NCBI GenBank assembly: GCA_031272005.1
Contig: JAISUQ010000033.1
Span: 1 to 10,778 of the forward strand
Source: Coriobacteriales bacterium
GTDB lineage: Bacteria; Actinomycetota; Coriobacteriia; Coriobacteriales; UBA8131
DNA: 10,778 bases
Direction of reading: 5' to 3'
Shown: positions 1 through 6,900 of the stretch, one piece after another
Position numbering within the stretch: the first letter of the stretch is position 1
How the letters are laid out: each line of letters opens with the position of its first letter
Made by a program: the position numbers and the translations under genes
The notes under the pieces: generated by a model
What the model saw: the letters and a program-made list of their open reading frames with translations, nothing else
Told to the model about the DNA's origin: nothing
The model's database searches: none

Positions 1-273
1 GGCGCCGGCCTGGCGCACGGCGGCGGCGTACTGCGGTTTGCCGGCGGCTTCCAGATGCAGGGCCAGCGGCTCATTGGGGGTAAAGTGCTCGACGATGGCC
101 TGTTTGCTCTGGTTGATGACCAGCACCACCTCATCGGCCTCGGCCGCCAGGGCCTCCTCCACCACATACTGGATGGTCGGCTTGTCCAGCACCGGCAGCA
201 TCTCTTTGGGCACCGCCTTGGTGGCCGGCAAGAAACGCGTGCCCAGGCCAGCGGCGGGAATGATGGCTTTCAT
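1..273 (-). CDS. galU: UTP-glucose-1-phosphate uridylyltransferase, N-terminal part (3' end beyond window)
   Basis: The 91 visible residues are the start of GalU, which joins UTP and glucose-1-phosphate into UDP-glucose and pyrophosphate in the cytoplasm. The protein opens with MKAIIPAAGLGTRFLPATK, which carries the nucleotide-binding GxGTRxxPxTK loop at residues 9-19. KEMLP follows at 23-27, then the conserved block PTIQYVVEEA and the KQAIVEHF stretch near residue 60. All are diagnostic for bacterial GalU rather than for RmlA or GlmU. Only about a third of a normal 290-300-residue protein is present; the reading frame stays open to the left edge. The ATG lies 7 nt after the stop codon of the trigger-factor-like gene, without a good Shine-Dalgarno sequence, so co-transcription and translational coupling are likely. 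UDP-glucose feeds cell-wall polysaccharides and glycolipids; the nearby phosphohexomutase could supply glucose-1-phosphate. Confidence 0.95.
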   Translation of the reverse strand, partial: MKAIIPAAGLGTRFLPATKAVPKEMLPVLDKPTIQYVVEEALAAEADEVVLVINQSKQAIVEHFTPNEPLALHLEAAGKPQYAAAVRQAGA

Positions 274-280
274 CGCAGAG

Positions 281-1594
281 CTACTCGGCTTTTTCGATGG
301 TGGCGGTCTCCACCAGCCATTTGTTGGCCTTGTTACGCAGGGCGGCCTCGTAGATCAGATACATCCGCCCGGTGCCCTCAAACTCCATGCGGGCCTCGCG
401 CTCGTGTCCGGGAGCCATCAGTCGGAAGGTCTCCTCCACATCGGCCGGTTCCAGGCTCAGTTTGAGATGGCGGGCCAGGGCATCCAGCGAGAAGCCCTGG
501 ACCAGCACCTCGCGGGTCTGAAGCATCATCATCATGCCAAACTGCTGCTGGCCGCCACCCTGCTGCTCGATGTAATCCTGCAGTTGGATGTTCTGGTTGT
601 GCAGGTTCTGCTGCAGCTGAGACATCAGCTCCTCGCGGGTGAACTCGTAGTACTCATCCGGAATCTTGCCCTGGAAGCGCTTGGCGAACTCCGAGGCCGC
701 CAGATATGAGGTCATGTTCTCCACCTCGCGCTGACGCATCGACAAGCCCTGCTCGCGAATCTGCTCACGCAGTTCGGGGACGGTTTTGGCGCCGGGGATG
801 GTCTTGGCCACCCATTCATCGGTGATGGCCGGCACTACGCGCTTCTGGATTTCCAGGATCTTGACGGTGATGGTCACTTTATCCTGTTCGGAGGTGGAAT
901 CCGGCTTGCCGGTGACAAAGCCGGGCAACAGCAGCTCGAAGGTCTTGGACTCGCCTACCTTCATGCCCAGCAGGTTCTGATCGAACTCCTCGGGCATGAA
1001 CTGCTGGCCTAAGGTGAACTGACGCCGCTCGGCAGTGAGATTGGGCACCGCATCGCCGTTGAAGTCCTTGGTATCAATGGATATGAGGATGTCGTTGCCC
1101 TCGGCTACCGGATGGTCCTCGTCCTTCTCGTAGGTGGCGTAATTCTCCGCCAGGGTCACCAGCTGCTGGTCAATCTCCTCTTCGGCCACCTGAGGCACGG
1201 GCACCTTGATGGTCACCGGGTCGTAGGAGGAAACCTCGTAGATTGGCTTTTTGGTTACCACGGCCTTGAAGCTGTATTCCTTGCCGGGCGTGACGCTGGC
1301 GCCACTGGCAATCACCTCGGGCTTCATGGCGATGTCCAATTTCTCCTGGCTGACGGCAAACGGTGCCAGGAACTGTGGCACCTGAAAGTCCACGAACGAC
1401 TTGAAGTAGGCCTCGCCAACCTTCTCAATCACCGCCTTGGAGAGATCCGGGGTCATCTGCGGCGGGATGTTGTTCTGCATTGCCAGCTGAAACGTGATGA
1501 AGCGAATCGCCTCGTCAACCTTCTCCCCCGGTGCGGTAATGCTCAGCTCGATCTTTCCATCCTCCCGGTCCTTGCGCTTCACTGTCAACGCCAT
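281..1594 (-). CDS. tig: Divergent trigger-factor-like chaperone / FKBP-type prolyl isomerase
   Basis: This 437-residue protein has the layout of trigger factor: an N-terminal domain (about 1-115), an FKBP-like PPIase domain (about 160-250, with EGNDILISID and the LLGMKVGESKTFEL core) and a helical SurA-like C-terminal chaperone domain (about 255-437). Trigger factor normally docks at the ribosome exit tunnel through a GFRxGKxP loop. Here the equivalent region (about 40-58, reading MQNNIPPQMTPDL) has no such motif, so ribosome binding is doubtful. A Gly/Gln/Met patch (about 346-357) interrupts the C-terminal domain. The start at 1594 is chosen because AAGGAG lies 5 nt upstream; the frame remains open to an ATG at 1720, but those 42 extra residues resemble no trigger factor. 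The stop is 7 nt before galU, suggesting an operon. It could be a paralogue, with a canonical trigger factor elsewhere in the genome. Confidence 0.8.
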   Translation of the reverse strand: MALTVKRKDREDGKIELSITAPGEKVDEAIRFITFQLAMQNNIPPQMTPDLSKAVIEKVGEAYFKSFVDFQVPQFLAPFAVSQEKLDIAMKPEVIASGASVTPGKEYSFKAVVTKKPIYEVSSYDPVTIKVPVPQVAEEEIDQQLVTLAENYATYEKDEDHPVAEGNDILISIDTKDFNGDAVPNLTAERRQFTLGQQFMPEEFDQNLLGMKVGESKTFELLLPGFVTGKPDSTSEQDKVTITVKILEIQKRVVPAITDEWVAKTIPGAKTVPELREQIREQGLSMRQREVENMTSYLAASEFAKRFQGKIPDEYYEFTREELMSQLQQNLHNQNIQLQDYIEQQGGGQQQFGMMMMLQTREVLVQGFSLDALARHLKLSLEPADVEETFRLMAPGHEREARMEFEGTGRMYLIYEAALRNKANKWLVETATIEKAE

Positions 1595-1802
1595 GCTTGC
1601 TCCTTGCTCTAGGTATTTTTGCAGGTTATCTGCGTTTTTGGCAGACATAACAGTATAACAGTTCACAGTGTTGGACATGGCCGACCCGGGCTCTCGAAAA
1701 AAACTAACGGTTGTTTTCATGGAGAATTGGCGAATTTGCTGGCATTCCTGTGATATTTATGCCATAATACCCGATACTGAAGTTGTTCAGGCGGGTTTTC
1801 TG

Positions 1803-1886
1803 AACACAGGGATGGGCACATTGGTTGCGAGCCAGCCTGAAGCTGGCTACGACGCCCCTCGCTTCCAATGTGTCCATCTCTGTGTT
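1803..1886 (+). repeat. Long imperfect palindrome; candidate structured RNA or palindromic repeat element
   Basis: The arms 1803-1824 and 1865-1886 pair over 22 positions: 20 Watson-Crick pairs plus two positions that are G-U in a plus-strand RNA but A-C mismatches in a minus-strand RNA. Inside, GCGAG (1827-1831) can pair with CTCGC (1858-1862), or AGCCAGC (1830-1836) with GCTGGCT (1842-1848). The result is one long branched or bulged hairpin of 84 nt. It could be a dispersed REP/MITE-like repeat or the folded 5' leader of the phosphohexomutase transcript. No coding capacity is evident. Confidence 0.75.
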
Positions 1887-1905
1887 TTGGGGATGGGATA
1901 AGGTT

Positions 1906-1911
1906 TAGAAT
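1906..1911 (+). promoter_or_regulatory. Possible -10 box of the phosphohexomutase gene
   Basis: TAGAAT matches the sigma-70 -10 consensus at five of six positions. It lies about 50 nt before the start codon and 2 nt before the hairpin at 1914. No good -35 hexamer lies 16-18 nt upstream, so this is weak on its own. If it is used, transcription would begin inside the hairpin and the hairpin could not act as an RNA terminator on that transcript. Confidence 0.3.
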
Positions 1912-1913
1912 AG

Positions 1914-1940
1914 AGGACGAGGCTCACCTCGTCCTTTTTT
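1914..1940 (+). terminator. Intrinsic-terminator-type hairpin just upstream of the phosphohexomutase start
   Basis: AGGACGAGG, loop CTCA and CCTCGTCCT form a perfect 9-bp stem, followed by five further T residues (six counting the last stem base). This is a textbook Rho-independent terminator on the plus strand. No plus-strand gene lies upstream within the window, and the start codon of the phosphohexomutase is only 22 nt past the T tract. The hairpin therefore either ends a small leader transcript or RNA, acts as a transcription attenuator, or is a DNA operator. The shared palindrome near 3880 makes the operator reading possible. Confidence 0.7.
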
Positions 1941-1961
1941 GTTGGAGGTTTTGGAGGAACA

Positions 1962-3578
1962 ATGACTGCAGACGCCGTGCATTTTGGAACCGACGGCTGG
2001 CGGGCCATCATCGATGAGGACTTCAACCTGAGCACCGTGGTGCAGGTCGCCGACGCCGCTGCCCGGGCCTTCTGGGCCAGGGTCACCGCAGGGCTGGACG
2101 CCGGGGGCGCACCGGCTGTGGCGGCTCAGCTGGCTGCCCTGGCTGCCAGTCCCCTGCCCGCGCCCAGCGCTGACTTTCGCCCGGAAATCCATGCCCCCGT
2201 CATCTACATCGGCTACGACTGCCGCCGCGACGCCGGCCGCGATGCCGCCGTGGCTGGTTTCGTACTCCAAAAACATGGCTTTGACGTGCGCCTCTCCGAT
2301 CGCTATTGCCCCACACCGGCGCTGTGCTGGACCATTGCCCGCGACGAGTGGGCCATCGGCGGCCTGATGCTGACCTCCAGCCACAACCCTGCCGAGTGGC
2401 TGGGCATCAAACTGCGGATGGCCGATGGCGGCGCTTCTCCGGCCAGCTTTACCAACGAGGTCGAGGCGCTGCTGGAGGAGGCGGACCCAACGCTGCTTCA
2501 GGGTGCCGAGCTCACATTTGGAGCCGCCGCCAATGGCACGCCGCAGGCGCCGGTCACCAGAATCGGTTTCCCCGGCACTTTAACGCTTGTGGATTTGATG
2601 ACCCCCTACCTGGCCGACCTGGCCTCCCTCGTCGACGCGCCAACCATCGCCGCCGCCGGCCTGCGCGTGGTACTGGACCCGATGTACGGCGCCGGGCGCG
2701 GCTATCTGGCTGGCGTGCTGCATAGCCTCGGCGTGACCGTCGCCGAAGTCCACGGCCAGACGGACCCCAGCTTTGCCGGCCTGCATCCCGAGCCCATCCT
2801 GCCCTGGGTGCAGGGCGGTGCGGATAAGGTCGTGGAGCTGGGCTTCGACGCCTGCTTCGTCACCGACGGCGACGCCGACCGTATCGGCGCCATTGATGAG
2901 CACGGCCGCTACATCACCTCGCACATCATCCTGACTTTGCTGATCGGCCATCTGGTGGAGAGCAAGGGGCTGCGTGGCCGGGTGGTGCGCACCATGGCCG
3001 GCTCCAACCTGCTGCGCCGCCAGTGCCAGCGCCTGGACCTGGAGTTGGTCACCAAACCCATCGGTTTCAAGTGGATCTATGAGGAAATGCTGGCCGGAGA
3101 CGTACTAATCGGTGGCGAGGAGAGTGGCGGTATCGGCATCCCGGCTCACGTCCGCGAGCGCGACGGCCTGCTGATGGCCCTGCTGCTCTGTGAACTGATG
3201 GCCACCAAGCGTCAGACCCTGGGTCAGCTGGCCGACGAGGTGCTGGTGCTGCTGGGCAACCTGGATTATGCCCGCCGCGACCTGAGGTTGACGCCGGAAC
3301 AAAAACAGCGTTTTTTGGTTGAGCATACCCAGACAGACCAGATGCCAGGCGAGAATATTAGCTTGCTATCTCAATACTCCGGATTGTTTGCACCTCTGGG
3401 TGAACAGTTGGTTGGCGTCAGCCGGATAGATGGCATCAAGTTCGAGTTGGCCTCCGACGCCTGGCTGCTGGTGCGCCCCTCCGGCACCGAGCCTTTGGTG
3501 CGCGTCTACGCCGAAGCCGGCAGCCGGCAGCAGGTGGAGCAACTGCTGGATGTGGGCTGCGCTCTGGCCGAAGGGTAG
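1962..3578 (+). CDS. Phosphohexomutase (phosphoglucomutase/phosphomannomutase family)
   Basis: This 538-residue protein belongs to the alpha-D-phosphohexomutase family, which moves phosphate between C6 and C1 of a hexose through a phosphoserine intermediate. All four active-site signatures are present: TSSHNP (138-143) with the phosphoserine S140, the metal loop DGDADR (302-307), the sugar-specificity loop GGEESGG (384-390) and the phosphate-binding RPSGTEP (505-511). GEESG is typical of phosphoglucomutase or bifunctional enzymes, but the substrate cannot be fixed from sequence alone. The N-terminus starts with HFGTDGWR, as is usual for this family. About 30 extra Ala/Gly/Pro-rich residues (41-75) separate the first helix from IYIGYDCR. 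The start ATG has GGAGG 4 nt upstream and a second GGAGG 13 nt upstream. The gene converges on the ACT gene with 7 nt between stops and no terminator. Glucose-1-phosphate made here could feed GalU. Confidence 0.92.
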   Translation: MTADAVHFGTDGWRAIIDEDFNLSTVVQVADAAARAFWARVTAGLDAGGAPAVAAQLAALAASPLPAPSADFRPEIHAPVIYIGYDCRRDAGRDAAVAGFVLQKHGFDVRLSDRYCPTPALCWTIARDEWAIGGLMLTSSHNPAEWLGIKLRMADGGASPASFTNEVEALLEEADPTLLQGAELTFGAAANGTPQAPVTRIGFPGTLTLVDLMTPYLADLASLVDAPTIAAAGLRVVLDPMYGAGRGYLAGVLHSLGVTVAEVHGQTDPSFAGLHPEPILPWVQGGADKVVELGFDACFVTDGDADRIGAIDEHGRYITSHIILTLLIGHLVESKGLRGRVVRTMAGSNLLRRQCQRLDLELVTKPIGFKWIYEEMLAGDVLIGGEESGGIGIPAHVRERDGLLMALLLCELMATKRQTLGQLADEVLVLLGNLDYARRDLRLTPEQKQRFLVEHTQTDQMPGENISLLSQYSGLFAPLGEQLVGVSRIDGIKFELASDAWLLVRPSGTEPLVRVYAEAGSRQQVEQLLDVGCALAEG

Positions 3579-3585
3579 TGGACGC

Positions 3586-3861
3586 TCAGACTTTGTACAT
3601 GAAGGTGAAGACGTCTTCGCGCTGGAGGTTGATTTGCAGGCCAAGGGTCTGGCTGTCGGCAGCCAGGCGCTCCTGCAGCTCGTTGAAGGTACAGACGTCC
3701 TCGTCTACTGTCACCAGCATGGTCATGGAGAACATATCGCCCAGCAGGGTCTGCTGGATGTCGTCGATGTTGGCGCCGGCCTGAAACAACGTCGTGGCTA
3801 CCGTGGCCACAATACCCTTACGGTCCTTGCCCAACACCGATAATACCGTCTTGATCTGCAT
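3586..3861 (-). CDS. Stand-alone ACT-domain protein, UPF0237 family
   Basis: This 91-residue protein is one ACT domain, a small regulatory fold that usually binds amino acids and dimerises. It opens with the beta strand KTVLSVLGKDRKGIVA (4-19), followed by NIDDIQQT (31-38), and ends with EDVFTFMYKV. That arrangement matches the UPF0237 type of single-domain ACT protein found in many Gram-positives. In those genomes the gene often precedes a PFL-like (UPF0210/DUF711-type) gene. No such partner is here, because the next gene downstream is the convergent phosphohexomutase. GAGG sits 7 nt before the ATG. A perfect TATAAT and a 30-nt palindrome lie immediately upstream, so the gene probably has its own regulated promoter. 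The ligand and target are unknown. Confidence 0.88.
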   Translation of the reverse strand: MQIKTVLSVLGKDRKGIVATVATTLFQAGANIDDIQQTLLGDMFSMTMLVTVDEDVCTFNELQERLAADSQTLGLQINLQREDVFTFMYKV

Positions 3862-3879
3862 CCTTTATCCTCAATAGTC

Positions 3880-3909
3880 AATGGGACGAGCCGTTCAGCT
3901 CGTCCCATT
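3880..3909. promoter_or_regulatory. Perfect inverted repeat overlapping the ACT-gene -10 box; candidate operator
   Basis: AATGGGACGAGC (3880-3891) and GCTCGTCCCATT (3898-3909) are perfect 12-bp arms around a 6-nt spacer. The right arm overlaps the TATAAT box at 3912-3907 on the minus strand, and the palindrome would cover the transcription start. No T tract follows on either strand, so it is a poor terminator. Position and symmetry fit a repressor site. Its core GGACGAG...CTCGTCC also occurs in the hairpin at 1914-1935. Confidence 0.55.
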
Positions 3910-3912
3910 ATA
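3907..3912 (-). promoter_or_regulatory. -10 box of the ACT-domain gene
   Basis: A perfect TATAAT reads 3912 to 3907 on the minus strand, 45 nt before the start codon. No recognisable -35 hexamer is found at 17 nt, which suggests an activator-dependent or weak promoter. The surface-protein stop codon is about 70 nt upstream, so this box lets the ACT gene be transcribed alone. Confidence 0.45.
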
Positions 3913-3926
3913 GTGCAAATCAACTG

Positions 3927-3943
3927 GCCCGGTGCGCCCGGGC
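3927..3943 (-). terminator. Weak GC-rich hairpin after the surface-protein gene
   Basis: Read on the minus strand, GCCCGG and CCGGGC form a 6-bp stem around a 5-nt loop, about 40 nt after the surface-protein stop. It is followed by CAGTTGATTT rather than a clean T tract. The overlapping GGGCATT (3940-3946) can instead pair with AATGCCC (3967-3973), so two hairpins exclude each other. It is the best terminator candidate for the surface gene but a poor one. Confidence 0.3.
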
Positions 3944-3981
3944 ATTCTCGGTTGCCGGACGTACCCAATGCCCGATCGTAC

Positions 3982-6900
3982 TCAGACTCCGGCGTTCTCG
4001 GCGGCCTCGACCAGATAGTGGCCATCCTCATCGCCCTGGCGCCTGGCCAGGCGCAGGCCCAGGCCCATCAGGGTCAGCTGGGCGGCAACGATGATCAGGT
4101 GCACCAGGGTCCACCTGTCGGCCAGCACCATCGGCAGGCTGATGTCTTCGGTGGCCACGAACAACACCACAGCCACAGCAGCCAGCGCCAGGCAGGCAAT
4201 GCGCCAGAACATCCGCTTGCGCACCGTCTCACAGACCTCCACCTCGGTACCCTTGCAGGTGGCCCGTTGCAGGCTCTGACGGCGGGTGCGGAAGAAGTAA
4301 CCCACAATAGCGACAATCGAGATGAGCATGCCACTGACGGCTATCACCAGGTTGGCGAAGGCCCAGGAGTCGATGCCGCTCGGGGCGATCAGGGGGATCT
4401 CCGCTTCCCCGATGTTGGCCACGGGGATGTCCTGCTCCTCGGCGGCGGCCACCACAGCCTCCGGAGTCGGCACATCGCTGAGCACGGTGGTGGCTGGGGT
4501 GGTCTGGGTGATATTGACGGCCGGCGGATTGACGATGACGGCTGGCGGCGTGACAACCAGCGGTGTGTCGTCCGCAGGCTGGATGACGCTCTCGGCCTCG
4601 TAGACGGCGGTCACAGTGAGGTCGGCGACGACGTTGTCATAGGCGGTGTCCCAGCCACTGAAGCTGTAGCCGCTGCGCGTCGGCTGCTCGGGAGCGGTAG
4701 CAGCGCTGCCGTAGGGGATGTTGTCCTCCAGCTTGAGCACGGTACCATCCCAATCCACAAAGGTCACGGTGAACAGCTCAGCTTGAGGCTGTTCAGGCTG
4801 CTCTGGTACGACTTCCCGCCACTGGGCATAGAGCACGACGCCAGTCTCGCCGAAGCTCTCAGGTGCGGAGAAGGGCTCGACGCCAGCCGCATCCAGGGTC
4901 CAGCCGACGAACTCGTAATTCTCCCGCTGCCAGCCCAGCTCCTCGATGTCCCAGGCAGCCAACAGAGCCGGGAAGGGATCGCCTACCTGGGCAAAGCCGC
5001 CGAAGTGGCTCTCCATGTCGTCACTGTGATAGTTGCGCTGGTAGCTCAGAGCCACCCACTGGCCGATTTCGCCCAGGTAGTTGATGTCGGCATTGTTATA
5101 AGCATGCGCGAAGGGCACGCTGTAGCTGGTGGCCTGGATATTGGCCTCGTGCAGGGCAGCATCCGCAGCATCGAGGCTGCCGCCGTAGACGCTGGCTGCG
5201 CTGTTGTTGGTGAAGGTGCAGCCCTCGGTGTGGACATCGGCCAGGTCGCAGGCGTAGATGGCGCCACCACCGTTGACGTCGGAGGCGTCGCCGTCATCAT
5301 CCACACTGGTCTGGCTGTTGCCCGCGAAACTGACGTTGCTGAAGTAGGTAGTCTCGCCGCTGCTGAGATAGACCGCGCCACCGTTATAGACCGCGCTGTT
5401 ATTGTCAAAGACACAGCCGCTGATGCTGTTGACACTGTCGCTGGCATACTTCCAGACCAAGATGGCGCCGCCCCAGGAGGCGGTATTGCCGCTGAAGCTG
5501 GTGCCGGTCATGCTGAAAGCGCTGACATCGCCGACACTGAGCGCTCCGGCGCAGTCCACGGCGCTGTTGGCGTTAAAGGCGCAGTCGGTGATGGTCAGGC
5601 TGCCCGAACCGAAGCTGGCGCCCACGGCCCCATAATAGCCGCTGCTGTTGCTGGTAAAGGTGGTGCGCTCCAGGGTGATTTGCGGATCGTAGGCAAACTG
5701 GATGGCGCCGTAGTAACCACTGGCCCAGTTGCCGGTAAAGCTGCAGTCGCTGATTTGGACAGACTGCGCCCTGCCGGAGTAGATGGCGCCGGCCTGGTTG
5801 TTGGAGCCGTTGCCGGCCAGGCTGCAATGACTCATGAACAGATCGCTGGAGCAGTAGATGGCGCCACCGAACTGCCCGGTGCTGTTGCTGTTGAAACTGG
5901 CGTTGTTGATATTGGTGGGGCTGTTGGAACGGATGGCGCCGCCATAGCTGCCAGCGGTGTTGGCCGAGAAGCTGCTGTTGGTGATCTGGAAGTTGCGGCT
6001 GCCACCACCAACATAGATGGCGCCGCCGCCGCCGGCAGTGTCGTTGCCGCTGAAGCTGCAGCCGTCGATGATCAAATCGCCATTGTCGAGCACCGACACC
6101 GCGCCGCCGCCGGAGCCATTGACGCAGTCGTTGTTGATGAACTGACTGTTATAGAGGTAGAAGTTGGCCGGATCGACGGAGAAGATGCCGCCGCCCACGG
6201 CGTTCCACCAGTAGCCACCGGCAGCGGTGGTGGTGTTGATGTTGTCGCGCAGCACGCAGCTGTTCAGGGTCACGGTGGCACCACCCTCGACGTGGATGGC
6301 CGTCTGGTTGCCATACAGCGAAGCGTTGTTCAGCACCATCGTCGGCGCACCGACGATCTTCACGCCGGTGTTGGCATTACAGATGGTCAGGCCATTGGCG
6401 ATGACGTTGCCGGCAATCTTGACACCGGTGTAGAGGGTGCCGTCCTGGCTGCCGTCGATGACCACGTTGTTGAAGTTGATTGGCCCGCCGCTGATCCAGA
6501 AGGCACAACCGGCGCTGTCGCCGTAGTAGTAAGGCGAGGTCGACTTGGCGGAGTAGAGCACCGTGCCGCCTGCGGCGCCGTTCAGCGTGACCTCGCGGTT
6601 GATGCCCAGCGTCGCCGGCATGACGATGCTGCTGGTTGTGAAGTTGATGGTCTCAACCTCCGAATTGGCCAGTGCGGCTTTCAACTCCTCGAAGTCCGCC
6701 ACTTCAGCTTGATCTGTGGAGAGGGTCTCCAGTTCGGAGCCCTCCTCGGCTTCGACTTCGGCTTCGACATCCTCGGCGCTGGCCTCTGCCTCAGTGGACA
6801 GCTCGTCGCCACTGCCGCCGTCCACATTACCAACCTGGTCGGTTTGCACTACAGCGGCAACCGTCTCAGTGTCTGGCTCCGCCGTTGGCGAGGGAGTATC

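Larger units (their letters stand above)
1595..1961. other. Divergent intergenic region between the trigger-factor-like and phosphohexomutase genes
   Basis: This stretch of about 370 nt carries the promoters of both divergent transcripts plus structured DNA. On the minus strand there are two -10-like hexamers for the trigger-factor-like gene, TATTAT (1769 to 1764) and TATACT (1657 to 1652). Neither has a convincing -35 box, so the start of transcription is undecided. On the plus strand, a long palindrome (1803-1886), a TAGAAT hexamer (1906-1911) and a terminator-type hairpin (1914-1940) precede the phosphohexomutase gene. A short palindrome TTATGCCATAA lies at 1757-1767. No convincing small gene was found. 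Confidence 0.6.

Noticed and set aside
1595..1720. N-terminal extension of the trigger-factor-like protein from the ATG at 1720
   Set aside because: The 42 residues do not resemble a trigger factor or a signal peptide, and AAGGAG with good spacing supports the start at 1594.
1801..1964. T-box or known riboswitch in the phosphohexomutase leader
   Set aside because: The T-box consensus (AGGGTGGNACCGCG) and other riboswitch signatures I know are absent; only the hairpins are supported.
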